From Algorimicrobium algoritergicola (GTDB lineage: Bacteria; Bacteroidota; Bacteroidia; Flavobacteriales; Flavobacteriaceae), in NCBI RefSeq assembly GCF_008086165.1, contig NZ_VSKL01000001.1:124001-188000 (forward strand): a DNA stretch of 64,000 nt, read 5' to 3'. This document shows positions 27,266 to 37,366 of this stretch, piece by piece. Each line of letters starts with the position of its first letter. Within the stretch, counting starts at the first letter, position 1. The notes under the pieces were generated by a model, which worked only from the letters and a program-made list of their open reading frames with translations, made no database searches and was not told the origin of the DNA. The translations under genes were made by a program, and so were the position numbers.

Positions 27266-28309
27266 ATGGCAACAATAAATTTTGGAGGCGTACAAGAAAA
27301 CGTTATAAAACGTAACGAATTTCCACTTAAAAAAGCTCAAGACGTATTAAAAGGTGAAACCGTAGCCGTTATCGGTTATGGTGTTCAAGGTCCAGGGCAA
27401 GCACTCAACTTAAAAGATAATGGTATCAACGTGATTGTTGGTCAACGAAAAGGAACAACGAGCTGGAGAAAGGCACGAGCTGATGGTTGGGAAGAAGGCA
27501 AAACACTTTTCGATTTAGATGAGGCCTGCAAAAAAGCAACTATCGTCATGAATTTACTTTCAGATGCAGGGCAAATACAAGCTTGGGAAGGCATGAAAAA
27601 ACATTTAACCAAAGGAAAAGCACTCTATTTTTCCCACGGGTTTGGCGTGACATTTCATAAAAAAACAGGCATTGTTCCGCCTTCGGATATCGATGTTGTT
27701 TTGGTGGCTCCAAAAGGTTCAGGCACATCACTTAGAAGTTTATTTTTAAATGGACAAGGATTGAATTCCAGCTATGCTGTATTTCAAAACGCTACTGGAA
27801 AAGCACAAGAACGTGCCTTGGCATTAGGAATTGCCATTGGTTCGGGATATTTGTTTGAAACCACTTTTCAAAAAGAAGTTTATAGCGACCTTACAGGAGA
27901 ACGCGGTGTTTTAATGGGCGCTATTGCAGGAGTTTTTGAAGCACAATTCAATGTCCTTCGTCAACGTGGGCATTCGCCAAGTGAGGCTTTTAACGAAACT
28001 GTAGAAGAATTTACGCAAAGTTTAATGCCGCTTATTGCCGAAAATGGCATGGATTGGATGTTTGCCAATTGTTCAACAACTGCACAACGCGGCGCATTAG
28101 ACTGGAAGGGTAAATTTCGCGAAGCTACTGAACCTGTGTTGAATGAATTGTATGACAGCGTCGTTTCTGGAAAAGAAGCTGAAATAGTGATTGAAGCCAA
28201 TAGTAAACCGGATTATCGTATAAAATTAGAAGAAGAATTAACTGTGATGAAAAACAGCGAATTGTGGCAAACAGGACTAGAAGTGCGTAAATTAAGACCC
28301 ACCAAATAA
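27266..28309 (+). CDS. ilvC: Ketol-acid reductoisomerase
   Basis: A 347-residue NADPH-dependent enzyme converting acetolactate-type acids to dihydroxy acids. The Rossmann motif is VIGYGVQGPGQALNLKDNG, and FSHGFGVTFHKKTG and VAPKGSGTSLR follow. Metal-binding acidic residues lie in SDLTGERGVLMG and further on in the knotted helical domain. The QGPGQA form (Pro in the loop) resembles Bacteroidota enzymes. It shares one base with the ilvA start (TAATG). Confidence 0.94.
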   Translation: MATINFGGVQENVIKRNEFPLKKAQDVLKGETVAVIGYGVQGPGQALNLKDNGINVIVGQRKGTTSWRKARADGWEEGKTLFDLDEACKKATIVMNLLSDAGQIQAWEGMKKHLTKGKALYFSHGFGVTFHKKTGIVPPSDIDVVLVAPKGSGTSLRSLFLNGQGLNSSYAVFQNATGKAQERALALGIAIGSGYLFETTFQKEVYSDLTGERGVLMGAIAGVFEAQFNVLRQRGHSPSEAFNETVEEFTQSLMPLIAENGMDWMFANCSTTAQRGALDWKGKFREATEPVLNELYDSVVSGKEAEIVIEANSKPDYRIKLEEELTVMKNSELWQTGLEVRKLRPTK

Positions 28310-29553
28310 TGGAATTATTAGATAAAGTATATCAAGCCAAAGAGCGTATAAGAGGTATTGCCATGCATACGCCACTAATGAAAAACGAAAACTTGAGTGA
28401 AGAATTTTCTGCTCAAGTTTGGTTAAAACGTGAAGATTTACAACCTGTCCGTTCTTACAAATTAAGAGGTGCTTACAATAAAATAGTATCGCTTTCAAAC
28501 AAAGATAAATCTAAAGTAATTGTTTGCGCTAGTGCCGGAAATCATGCGCAAGGTGTTGCTTATGCTTGTTATAAATTAAACATTCAAGCTACCATATTTA
28601 TGCCCGTAACGACACCTCTTCAAAAAACAAAACAGGTTAAACTCTTTGGTAAAGATAAAGTTGAGGTCGTTTTAAAAGGTGATACGTTTGAGGAAGCATT
28701 TGAAGAAGCCAACCGTTTTTGCCATGAAATTGATGCTGTTTTTATTCATCCTTTTGATGATAAAAAAGTAATGGCAGGCCAAGGAACAATTGCTTTAGAG
28801 CTTTTGGAAGACCACCATAGGCCTATTGACTATTTATTTGTCCCTATCGGTGGCGGCGGTTTAGCTGCAGGTGTCAGTTCGGTTTTTAAAAAATTGAGTC
28901 CACACACAAAAATTATTGGGGTGGAGCCAGCTGGAGCGCCATCCATGTCAAACTCCATAAAAAAAGGTGTAAATACAACATTGAAAAACATTGACAAGTT
29001 TGTAGATGGTGCTGCTGTTAAACGTGTGGGAGATAAAACATTTGAGATTTGTAAAGATAGTTTGGAAGATATTATCCTTGTTCCAGAAGGGAAGATATGT
29101 ACAACCATTTTGCGTTTGTATAACGAAGAAGCTATTGTGGCTGAACCAGCAGGTGCATTAACTATTGCGGCTCTCGACTTTTACAAGGAAAAAATAAAAG
29201 GAAAAAATGTGGTTTGCGTTATTAGTGGAGGCAATAATGACATTTCTCGCACCGAAGAGATAAAAGAGCGATCCTTATTATATGAAGGATTGAAACATTA
29301 TTTTCTCGTCCAATTTCCGCAGCGACCAGGCGCATTAAAAGAATTTGTAAATGATATTTTAGGCCCAAATGATGACATTACTTATTTTCAATTTTCAAAA
29401 AAGAATAATCGAGAAAGTGGTCCTGCAGTGGTAGGAATTGAATTGAAAAATCAAGGCGATTTTCATAAAATAGAAGAGCAATTAAAACACAGAAAATTTA
29501 ATTATCAATACTTAAATGATAATGCAGATTTGTTTACAGCCTTAATTTCATAA
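28309..29553 (+). CDS. ilvA: Threonine deaminase (threonine ammonia-lyase)
   Basis: A 414-residue PLP enzyme making 2-oxobutanoate, the entry to isoleucine synthesis. The PLP lysine is in VRSYKLRGAYN (about residue 51), with CASAGNHAQGVAYAC and the phosphate loop GGGGLAAG. The C-terminal 80 residues form a single ACT-like regulatory domain (FLVQFPQRPGALKEF), a shorter form than the E. coli enzyme. Its inclusion makes the operon sufficient for isoleucine from threonine; no leu genes are present in the window. Confidence 0.93.
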   Translation: MELLDKVYQAKERIRGIAMHTPLMKNENLSEEFSAQVWLKREDLQPVRSYKLRGAYNKIVSLSNKDKSKVIVCASAGNHAQGVAYACYKLNIQATIFMPVTTPLQKTKQVKLFGKDKVEVVLKGDTFEEAFEEANRFCHEIDAVFIHPFDDKKVMAGQGTIALELLEDHHRPIDYLFVPIGGGGLAAGVSSVFKKLSPHTKIIGVEPAGAPSMSNSIKKGVNTTLKNIDKFVDGAAVKRVGDKTFEICKDSLEDIILVPEGKICTTILRLYNEEAIVAEPAGALTIAALDFYKEKIKGKNVVCVISGGNNDISRTEEIKERSLLYEGLKHYFLVQFPQRPGALKEFVNDILGPNDDITYFQFSKKNNRESGPAVVGIELKNQGDFHKIEEQLKHRKFNYQYLNDNADLFTALIS

Positions 29554-29710
29554 CTAAACACACAAGCTATTCTATGAAAGTAGAATGAAAAAGTCGAGTC
29601 CAATGATTATTGCGAATTTCACTACTGTTAATAATGGTTAAAGCCATTTGTAAAGTAGCTTAAAAGTCGTAACTTCATTCGCTTGATAAATCACTTAAAA
29701 ATCAAAAATT

Positions 29711-31246
29711 ATGGACGATAAAAAACCAAAACTTACAAGGCAGACTGGAGCACCAGTTGGAGATAATCAAAACGTGCAAACCGCAGGACCAAGAGGCCCT
29801 ATGTTGATGCAAGATGCCTGGTTTCTTGAAAAAATGGCAAACTTTGATCGCGAAGTAATTCCAGAAAGAAGAATGCATGCTAAAGGTTCAGGTGCGTTTG
29901 GAACATTTACAGTAACTCACGATATATCAAAATATACCAAAGCAAAGATATTTAGTGAAGTTGGTAAAAAGACGGATATGTTTAGCAGGTTTTCTACTGT
30001 AGCAGGAGAAAGAGGTGCGGCAGATGCCGAAAGAGATATTAGAGGTTTTGCATTAAAGTTTTATACCGAAGAAGGTATCTGGGATTTAGTCGGAAATAAT
30101 ACTCCTGTATTTTTCTTTCGCGATCCAATGAAGTTTCCAGATTTAAATCGTGCTGTAAAACGCGATCCTAAAACCAATTTAAGAAGCGCCAATAATAATT
30201 GGGATTTCTGGACCTTACTGCCTGAATCCTTACACCAAGTAACGATAACCATGAGTGATCGTGGCATTCCAAAAGGGTACAGACATATGCATGGGTTTGG
30301 AAGTCATACTTATAGTTTTATTAACAAAGACAATGTAAGGCATTGGGTAAAGTTCCATTTTGTAAGTCAGCAAGGCATTAAAAACTTATCTGATGAAGAA
30401 GCTATGAAAATAGTTGGCATGGATAGAGAATCATCTCAAAGAGACCTTTTTGATGCTATTGATGGAAAAGATTTTCCTAAATGGAAAGCATTTATTCAAG
30501 TCATGACTGAAGAAGAGGCAAAAACGTACCGCTTCCACCCTTTCGATTTAACCAAAGTATGGTCTAAAAAAGATTTCCCGTTGATTCCTGTTGGAGAATT
30601 TGAATTGAATAGAAACCCAGAAAACTATTTTCAGGATGTAGAGCAAGCGGCTTTCAACCCATTAAATGTGGTTCCTGGAATTGGATTCTCACCAGATAAA
30701 ATGCTTCAAGGACGCTTATTTTCATATGGCGATGCACAACGTTATCGATTAGGAGTTAACCATTATCAAATTCCAGTAAACAAACCTACGTGTCCTTATC
30801 ATTCTAATCATAGAGATGGAACCATGCGTGTTGATGGAAATCATGGTGGCACCTTACATTATGAGCCAAACAGTTATGGCGAATGGCAGGAACAGCCAGA
30901 TTTTAAAGATCCACCTTTAGAATTAAATGGTGACGCTTATGCGCACAATTTCAGGGATGATGATGAAGATTATTTCACACAACCAGGCGATTTGTTCCGT
31001 ATTATAAAAGCCGATGGGAAAGCTGATTTGTTATTTAACAATACAGCTGCCCAAGTTGGTGGAGCCGAAAAGTTTATTCAGATTCGCCATATTAGAAACT
31101 GTTTTAAAGCCGATCCAGAATACGGACAAGGTGTTGCAAAAGCATTAGGTTTATCTATGGATGAGGTAAATGATTTCGATATGTCACCTTATAATAAATG
31201 GGCACCGAAACCAGATAATAATCCAATTTCTAAATGTCCAAGATAA
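29711..31246 (+). CDS. katA: Catalase (haem, monofunctional)
   Basis: A 511-residue clade 3-size catalase. The active-site segment [20 protein letters not shown] includes the catalytic His, and the distal Asn lies in the [10 protein letters not shown] region. The haem-ligand Tyr is in [17 protein letters not shown]. No signal peptide is present. The 157 bp before it hold no clear promoter by eye. The DIP1984-like gene follows 29-50 bp downstream and may be co-transcribed. Confidence 0.95.
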   Translation: MDDKKPKLTRQTGAPVGDNQNVQTAGPRGPMLMQDAWFLEKMANFDREVIPERRMHAKGSGAFGTFTVTHDISKYTKAKIFSEVGKKTDMFSRFSTVAGERGAADAERDIRGFALKFYTEEGIWDLVGNNTPVFFFRDPMKFPDLNRAVKRDPKTNLRSANNNWDFWTLLPESLHQVTITMSDRGIPKGYRHMHGFGSHTYSFINKDNVRHWVKFHFVSQQGIKNLSDEEAMKIVGMDRESSQRDLFDAIDGKDFPKWKAFIQVMTEEEAKTYRFHPFDLTKVWSKKDFPLIPVGEFELNRNPENYFQDVEQAAFNPLNVVPGIGFSPDKMLQGRLFSYGDAQRYRLGVNHYQIPVNKPTCPYHSNHRDGTMRVDGNHGGTLHYEPNSYGEWQEQPDFKDPPLELNGDAYAHNFRDDDEDYFTQPGDLFRIIKADGKADLLFNNTAAQVGGAEKFIQIRHIRNCFKADPEYGQGVAKALGLSMDEVNDFDMSPYNKWAPKPDNNPISKCPR

Positions 31247-31295
31247 ATAGTTTGTATAAATTTTAAACGAATACATGTTAGAAGAACATAAAAAA

Positions 31296-31742
31296 ATGAA
31301 GCTTGCGGAAGCGCTTTTGTTAAGAGCTGATTTAATGAAGAAAATAGAACAGCTTCAAAATAGAATCAGACCTGTATTAATCGTTTCCGATGATAAGCTT
31401 CCTCAGGAAGATCCTATCAAATTATTGGCGCAATTACGAAAAGCCAGAAACGATTTGGAAGCGCTAATAATACGAATTAATAAAACCAATAATGATACAG
31501 TTGTTGAAGGCGAAGGCAATTTAATGGAAGCGCTGGCTAAACGTGATTCTTTAAAAATGCTTTCTGAAAAATTAAGAAATATAAGAAATGCTGCACAAAT
31601 AAATAATAGCGGTGATTCTAATCTTAAAACAACCATTGATATTAAAAAACTACAAGTTGAAATGGATCAAACAGGACGGGCTTTTAGAGAGATTGATAGT
31701 AAAATTCAAGAAATTAATTGGCTTACTGAGTTAAAAGCATAA
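31296..31742 (+). CDS. DIP1984-family protein
   Basis: A 148-residue helical protein beginning KLAEALLLRADLMKKIEQLQ and continuing with EDPIKLLAQLRKARNDLEAL, a pattern of the DIP1984 family. The function is unestablished. I use the ATG at 31296, where the conserved family N-terminus begins; an ATG at 31275 adds seven residues. A terminator-like hairpin follows. Confidence 0.75.
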   Translation: MKLAEALLLRADLMKKIEQLQNRIRPVLIVSDDKLPQEDPIKLLAQLRKARNDLEALIIRINKTNNDTVVEGEGNLMEALAKRDSLKMLSEKLRNIRNAAQINNSGDSNLKTTIDIKKLQVEMDQTGRAFREIDSKIQEINWLTELKA

Positions 31743-32068
31743 AAATTAAGCCGAAAGGCGGAATGATCGGGGCGAGTGCCAGCCCTTTTTTGTGGTAGGT
31801 TTTCGGGGCAAATTGAAAACTTTACCAACCAGAGCTGCTTGGGTTGCGGCAAATATGTAAAATTTAGGACCCATTATCGCTTACAAGTTACAAGCGTATT
31901 GTGTAAAATTTACTACCAGGTACTGACCGATCATTTTTTTTATTTGAAGATATAGATTAACAAATTAAGACGGAATTATATGAAATAAATTCAATATTCA
32001 TAAAAGTCAAAGCGTTAATTTTATATGGTTAACACATTAAATTAGTAAACTCTTATAATAAGATTTTC
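31743..32068. other. Intergenic stretch with GC-richer segment, no gene recognised
   Basis: This 326-bp gap starts with a tetraloop hairpin GCC-GAAA-GGC and continues with a GC-rich block to about 31860 that differs in composition from its surroundings. No start codon followed by a convincing coding frame is present on either strand. It could be a remnant of a mobile element or a structured RNA; nothing identifies it further. Confidence 0.4.
31769..31791 (+). terminator. Terminator-like hairpin after the DIP1984 gene
   Basis: GGGC at 31770-31773 pairs with GCCC at 31782-31785 across an eight-base loop and is followed by six T. The stem is short, so strength is doubtful. Confidence 0.45.
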
Positions 32069-33469
32069 ATGACTAAAAATATATTCTATTTGGTATTTGG
32101 AACACTTTTTTTAATAAGTACACCATTACATGCCCAAAGTTTTATAGAAGACATTTTAAAAGACCCCATCCAAAAAGCGATTACTGAAAGTGCAGACATA
32201 CGCATTCAAGAAATGACCAGTAATAATACAGAATTAGAAATGGAAATCGCCAAAGGAAAAAGACTACCGTCGCTTTCATTTATGGGTGGCTATGGTTTTT
32301 TATACTCACAATTAAACCTACAATTTCCAACTCAATATTTACCCATTAGCGGAACACCGTTTCTGGAAGACCCTTTAGCCTCCAGTTTTCAAACTCATGT
32401 TTTAATGGGAGGTTTATCTACCCGACAAATAATTTTTGCAGGAAATCAAATTAACAGCGGCATTAAAGCATTAGAAGAAAAACAAAAAGCAGAACGTTTT
32501 TTAGCCGAAGCTGGAAAGGAAGAAATTGCCAAAGAGGTCATCCAGACTTTTGATCAATTAATGCTATTAAATGCTGTGGATAAACTCATTGAAGATTCCG
32601 AAAAACGACTGGATACAGAGCATAAAAAAGTATTAAAAGCCATTGAAAACGGTTTAGCAATTCCTTATGATCGTGATAAAATAAAACTAGCCGTTTTAGA
32701 GCTAGAAGAAAAGAAGCTAGAAGCTTTAGGCAATAGAAATGTTTTGCTTGCTAAACTGGCATATCTCACGCGCATACCCGCAAATGAACTAGAGGCTATT
32801 ACCTACAATTTACAGGCATTTTTACTGAATGAAGATGCATTGAATATCGAGAATCGCGTAGAATTAAAAGCTTTGGAAGCGGGAAAAAAGGCTAAAGAAT
32901 TTGCTTATAAAAAAGAGAAAGGCACTTATTTCCCCACGATATTTGCATTTGGAAACGTAACATACTTGAATGCTTTTGACACGCGCATAAAGCTTAAAGA
33001 TGTTCCCATTGCAGGCGATGTAACATTAAACACTGAAAACATAAGGCTGGAACCAGCAGCAGCCGTTGGTCTTGGAATGAAATGGGATTTATTTAAAGGC
33101 GGAGAAAATAGTAAAAGCGTAAAGAAGGCTGAAATAGAAGTTCAAATCATTGAAACCAAATTGAAAGATACGCGAGAGAAATTTGAGTTGCTATTGTTTA
33201 AAAATAAATCTGATTTTAAAATAGCCCATCAAAAAGTTGTAGTGGCAAAACAGCGTGTACAAATTGCTGAAAACAATTTACAATTGGCAACCAAGCAATA
33301 CAATTCTGGTTTAGTGGATTTAACAGAACGCTTAGCTTCAGAAAATGATTTTTATAAAGTAAACTTGAATTATTACAACCAAATTCTAAATCAGCGACAC
33401 GCGACATTAGAACTCTTAATAGCAACAGGTGAGTTATTAGGCAAAATTTATAACGGCTATGGAAATTAA
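32069..33469 (+). CDS. TolC-family outer-membrane efflux protein
   Basis: A 466-residue protein with a signal peptide (LVFGTLFLISTPLHA then QS) and the TolC-like alternation of long helices and barrel strands. The helical segments show heptad-like patterns (LEEKKLEALGNRNVLLAKLA). The C-terminal repeat contains NNLQLATKQYNSGLVDLTER, typical of outer-membrane efflux proteins. It overlaps the adaptor gene by 11 bp, so the two are co-expressed as a tripartite exporter. Confidence 0.88.
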   Translation: MTKNIFYLVFGTLFLISTPLHAQSFIEDILKDPIQKAITESADIRIQEMTSNNTELEMEIAKGKRLPSLSFMGGYGFLYSQLNLQFPTQYLPISGTPFLEDPLASSFQTHVLMGGLSTRQIIFAGNQINSGIKALEEKQKAERFLAEAGKEEIAKEVIQTFDQLMLLNAVDKLIEDSEKRLDTEHKKVLKAIENGLAIPYDRDKIKLAVLELEEKKLEALGNRNVLLAKLAYLTRIPANELEAITYNLQAFLLNEDALNIENRVELKALEAGKKAKEFAYKKEKGTYFPTIFAFGNVTYLNAFDTRIKLKDVPIAGDVTLNTENIRLEPAAAVGLGMKWDLFKGGENSKSVKKAEIEVQIIETKLKDTREKFELLLFKNKSDFKIAHQKVVVAKQRVQIAENNLQLATKQYNSGLVDLTERLASENDFYKVNLNYYNQILNQRHATLELLIATGELLGKIYNGYGN

Positions 33470-34424
33470 AAATATTTTACTCGTACTTGTTTTAGTAGTT
33501 TCAATTTCTTGTTCAGATAAAAAAATGGATCCTGCTTTTATGGGAAAAATTGAAAGGGAACAAATTTCAGTAGTTACTAAAATACCAGGAACGGTAGAAG
33601 CATTATTGGTATCAAAGGGTGATTTCGTTAAAAAAGGTGACACCTTGGCTATATTAGACATTCCAGAAGTAGATGCCAAAAAGCAGCAAGCAGAAGGTGT
33701 TTTAAAGTCTGCAGAAGCGCAATACCAAATGGCCATTAAGGGCGCAACTGATGGGCAACTAAAACAATTACAGAACAAAGTTAACGGATTAAAAGAGCAA
33801 TTTGAATTTGCCAAAAAATCCAAAGATAGACTTAATAAAATGTTGCAAGATAGTCTAATACCGCAACAACAGTTTGATGAAGTTTATGCCAAATATCAAG
33901 GTGCTAAAAATCAATATGACGCTGCAAAAACAGAATTAGAAGACGCAAAAAATGGTGCTCGAATCGAACAGCAAAGTATGGCTTTGGGTCAGCAGTTACA
34001 AGCCTCGGGAGCTATTTTAGAAGTTGGTGCTGCTGAACGCGAAAAATATGTTATAGCACCTCAAGATATGTCTATTGAAACAATCAATTTAAAAAATGGC
34101 GAACTTGCCTTGCCAGGATACCCTATTATAAGTGGCTATATTAATCAATCCGTATATTTTCGTTTTACCATTGCAGAAAGCAAATTAGGCGAAATTAAAC
34201 GGGGAGAAAACGTTAAAATAGAAGTCCTCTATAAGGATTCAGAAATTATTAATGGCGAGGTAACTCTAGTTAAAGCTTTAAGTTCTTATGCCAATATAGC
34301 AACAGCTTATCCCGACTTTGACATGCAACAAACTTTGTTTGAGGTAGAAGTAAAACCTACAGATCCAGAAAAGGTTAAAGATTTAATTACAAAAGCTTCG
34401 GTTTCTTTAAAGTTTAATAAATAA
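33459..34424 (+). CDS. HlyD-family periplasmic adaptor lipoprotein
   Basis: A 321-residue membrane-fusion protein. The N-terminus is a lipoprotein signal (ILLVLVLVVSISC, Cys about residue 18). A lipoyl-like half-motif GDFVKKGDTLAILDIPEVDA lies at about 48-67, a long coiled-coil hairpin at 70-175, then the second lipoyl half and beta-barrel (EKYVIAPQDMSIE). It links the inner-membrane permease to the TolC-like channel. The permease gene follows after 6 bp. Confidence 0.9.
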   Translation: MEIKNILLVLVLVVSISCSDKKMDPAFMGKIEREQISVVTKIPGTVEALLVSKGDFVKKGDTLAILDIPEVDAKKQQAEGVLKSAEAQYQMAIKGATDGQLKQLQNKVNGLKEQFEFAKKSKDRLNKMLQDSLIPQQQFDEVYAKYQGAKNQYDAAKTELEDAKNGARIEQQSMALGQQLQASGAILEVGAAEREKYVIAPQDMSIETINLKNGELALPGYPIISGYINQSVYFRFTIAESKLGEIKRGENVKIEVLYKDSEIINGEVTLVKALSSYANIATAYPDFDMQQTLFEVEVKPTDPEKVKDLITKASVSLKFNK

Positions 34425-34430
34425 TATGTT

Positions 34431-35603
34431 TTGAAGAAATTTACACACTTAATTAAACGAGAATTCAGGCTTTTTTTTAGCAACAACGTATTACGACTGC
34501 TATTTATTGGGGCTCCTATTTTGTATGGAATACTAATTGGTGCGGTTTATCAAAAAGGTAAAATAACAGATTTACCAATAATTGTAGTCGATCAGGATCA
34601 AAGTCTCATGAGTGTGAAATTCATTGATATGCTTGAAGAAACCGAAAGCATTCATGTTGTTGGCATTTTTCCCGACCTTACTGATGTGAAAAACAAGGCA
34701 ATAGATGAAGAGGCCTCCGTAATAGTGAATATTCCCAGAGGATTTACCTCTGGAATTCAACAAAATAAGTTACCCGAAATTACCATTTTTGTAGATGCTT
34801 CCAACACCTTGACTTCTAACACAGCATTGATGGCCGTAAACGGCGTAGCAATGACCATAAAAGCTGGTATCCAAATCGAGTCTCAAATGAAAAAGGGTGT
34901 TCCAGAATATGTGGCGACGCAAAATTACGAACCCTTTAAAACAACCATTATCAAGCAAAGCATACGCAGCGGGAATTATTTATACTTTATGTTACCCGGT
35001 GTGCTTTTAACGGTTTTCCAACAAATTTTGCTGCTGGGTTTAGCACTTACTTTTGCATCAGAATATGAAAATAGAACATTTGAAGAATTAGTCAGAAAAA
35101 TGCCAAATCCTCTAGGCATGTTAGCTGTAAAGATCATTCCTTATATGATTATGTCTGTTGGTATACTTCTACTTTACTGGGGCTTTTCTAAATATTATAA
35201 TATGGTGATAGGTGGTGCTTTCTGGGCTTTTTCTTTGAGCACCTTCGTCTTTATTCTCGCCGTATGTGGCATAGGTGTATTGGTGAGTATTATTTTACCC
35301 AATCAATTAAAAGCCACTGAAGTATTGATGGTAGTAGCCACGCCAAGTTTTATTCTTAGTGGGTTTACTTGGCCTTTAAGTCAAATGCCAAATTGGGTAC
35401 AATTTATAGCCGAGTTAATTCCTTTGACGCATTATTTAAAAACGTTTCGTATACTTTATCTTAACCACGCTAGTGTTTCACATATTTATGCGCCAGTTAT
35501 AGCCATGAGTATTATTGCGGTAATTTGTTTGTCGATGTCAGCAATCATTCTGCATTACAAAATTAAAAAGGTAAAAAACAAATCCATTGAGTACGTTAAT
35601 TAG
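34431..35603 (+). CDS. ABC-2 type exporter permease
   Basis: A 390-residue inner-membrane protein of the YhhJ/ABC-2 class: one N-terminal membrane segment, a large periplasmic domain (ITDLPIIVVDQDQSLMS and onward), then five C-terminal segments with the motif ILSGFTWPLSQMPNWVQF and ELIPLTHYLKTFR. The start is TTG at 34431, as the only nearby ATG runs into a stop. Exporters of this kind need an ATPase and often a second permease; neither lies next to it in the window. The substrate is unknown. Confidence 0.85.
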   Translation: MKKFTHLIKREFRLFFSNNVLRLLFIGAPILYGILIGAVYQKGKITDLPIIVVDQDQSLMSVKFIDMLEETESIHVVGIFPDLTDVKNKAIDEEASVIVNIPRGFTSGIQQNKLPEITIFVDASNTLTSNTALMAVNGVAMTIKAGIQIESQMKKGVPEYVATQNYEPFKTTIIKQSIRSGNYLYFMLPGVLLTVFQQILLLGLALTFASEYENRTFEELVRKMPNPLGMLAVKIIPYMIMSVGILLLYWGFSKYYNMVIGGAFWAFSLSTFVFILAVCGIGVLVSIILPNQLKATEVLMVVATPSFILSGFTWPLSQMPNWVQFIAELIPLTHYLKTFRILYLNHASVSHIYAPVIAMSIIAVICLSMSAIILHYKIKKVKNKSIEYVN

Positions 35604-36031
35604 CACAAAAATTGTTCTGATATAAGGTTTAAATAGACAATACTATTAATTGGTATCAAAGAGTCCTTGCCATATAATTCATTCTATTTTATTAAAAACA
35701 CACTCCTTTTCTAATCAAGAAAAAAATGATTAGAATTAACATACCTATGATAGCTCAACCCGAAGCTTATGTTGGATGTGTAGACACCTTTGATGATTGG
35801 CAAACTACCAAATTATTTCGCTAAAGGTTTCCTAAAATGCTAAAGGAAATATTTGAAAAATTCAGCAAAAAACAGTAGTAGAAAATATGTTTAAGGCCTT
35901 TAGTAGTGGCGATGCCGTTTATTTCGCGCAGCAAATCCACAAACCCCATTTTGCTGCCTTCTATAAGTGTACCTAAAATATGGAATTTAGAATGTAATGT
36001 TGACTGAAATTAATCATTAAAAACAAAAATC
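35604..36031. other. Apparently decayed sequence without an intact gene
   Basis: This 428-bp gap has short coding-like pieces broken by stops. An ORF from 35728 ends after 32 codons. A second piece near 35887-35976 begins MFKAFSSGDAVYFAQQ and also ends quickly, and the opposite strand contains GTLIEGSKMGFVDLLREING in one frame. I do not recognise the family. It looks like gene remnants at the end of the efflux set. Confidence 0.35.
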
Positions 36032-36577
36032 ATGACTCACGAAGTATCAAAAAATAATCCGCTTTTATGCGATATCGAAACTGGAATGTGTGATACCACA
36101 GAAGAGAATTCAAACACGCCATCTAAAAGCAACAAACAATCTAAAGAGAAATCCGTAAAATTAATTTATTATACAGATCCAATTTGCTCATCCTGTTGGG
36201 GAGTTGAACCACAACTGCGAAAACTGAAACTAGAATACGGCAATGCTGTTGAGATTGATTATAGAATGGGAGGTTTACTACCAGACTGGAATTACAGTAG
36301 TGGTGGTATTAGTGGTCCTGCAGACGTTGCAAGTCATTGGGAAGAAGTTAGTATACATTATGAGATGCCCATAGATGGAGACCTTTGGCTTGAAAACCCA
36401 ATGGATTCATCTTACCCATCCTCTATTGCATTAAAGGCAGCCCAACTTCAAGACAGCGAGAAGACTGTTTTATATATGCGTGAAATAAGAGAAATGATGT
36501 TTTTGAAAAAGAAAAATATGGCTAAATGGGAAAATTTGACTATTGCAGCTAAAGATGTAGGTTTAGACGTAGCCTAA
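36032..36577 (+). pseudogene. DsbA-family (FrnE-like) thiol oxidoreductase, C-terminally truncated
   Basis: A 181-codon frame with a thioredoxin-fold CxxC active site, CSSCWG (Cys52, Cys55), preceded by VKLIYYTDPI and followed by LRKLKLEYGNAVEIDYRMGGLLPDW, as in FrnE/SpxH-like DsbA proteins, which are normally about 300 residues in this group. The frame stops where the sequence turns into an antisense MFS transporter remnant (about 36576). The last part of the thioredoxin fold is therefore missing and the product is probably non-functional. Confidence 0.7.
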
Positions 36578-37010
36578 TTAAAAACAGAAGACTGAACTGA
36601 TGCAGCAACATCTTTGGCTGTTTCAACTTGCCTGCTTACGGCTGCTTGTAACAAAGTTACTCATGGGCCAAATGAAAGTCCCCACAAAAAGAAAGCTAAA
36701 CGACCCATACCCTTAGTGCCACCATACATTAGAAAAACACCCATAGAAAAGATTAGTAAGGCAAACATGACTATGGTTAGCAGCCTTAAGTATTTATCGG
36801 TGTATTTTATGGCCAACAACACAGAAATCAGAGATCCTATTCCAAAAAACAATAAGGCACTTTCAATACCTCCTGCCAACTGAATTTCATCAACAAGGCT
36901 TGTCATGTATACATAAACACCATAGTGTGCAATTACGCCAAATAGTGTAAGCAATAAAACAATTAAACTGCTAGTATTTTCAACAGTGCAAATGAAACTT
37001 CATTGTCTTT
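36578..37010 (-). pseudogene. MFS transporter remnant, disrupted at both ends
   Basis: Read on the minus strand, the frame gives YKDNEVSFALLKILAV, then after a frameshift near 36970 LLTLFGVIAHYGVYVYMTS and on through GIGSLISVLLAIKYTDKYLR to FFLWGLSFGP. A TGA stop at 36661-36663 interrupts it, and VTLLQAAVSRQVETAKDVAA plus SVQSSVFN continue in the same frame. This is the middle of a 12-helix major facilitator (DHA1-type exporter). Both N- and C-terminal parts are gone, the latter at the junction with the dsbA-like fragment. Confidence 0.75.
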
Positions 37011-37325
37011 ATATAGCTAAAAGGACCTTTTCTTGCAATTAAACTGTTGTTAATTTAGCTATAATTTAATAGACTTACTAAATATCCATGGTATTTATCA
37101 CAAATATATTGGCAAAAGAACTACAAGTTTAAGTGCCATTTGGAAAGTTAAATTTTGTGGGCATTCAAAGCCCTAGAGGACGTTAATAATTTAGAATTAT
37201 CTAATAGGACTAAATATTAAATCAACACATAGTGATTAATGAGCATCAGTCATTGGTAAATTAATTAAGAATAATCGCTTTTAACATGAGGCATTCAACT
37301 TCTGAAAAATCTCAAAATTAAGCAT
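37011..37325. other. Non-coding stretch between MFS remnant and tRNA-Leu
   Basis: About 315 bp, AT-rich, with no coding-like frame, strong hairpin or repeat that I can see. Confidence 0.5.
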
Positions 37326-37354
37326 AAAAAAAGCTCCAGTTTTCACTGAAGCTT
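37326..37354 (-). terminator. Terminator of the tRNA-Leu gene
   Basis: On the minus strand AGCTTCAGT pairs with ACTGGAGCT (one G-U pair) around GAAA, followed by seven T. It lies about 12 bp after the tRNA 3' end. Confidence 0.85.
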
Positions 37355-37366
37355 CTCGAGTCGCTG

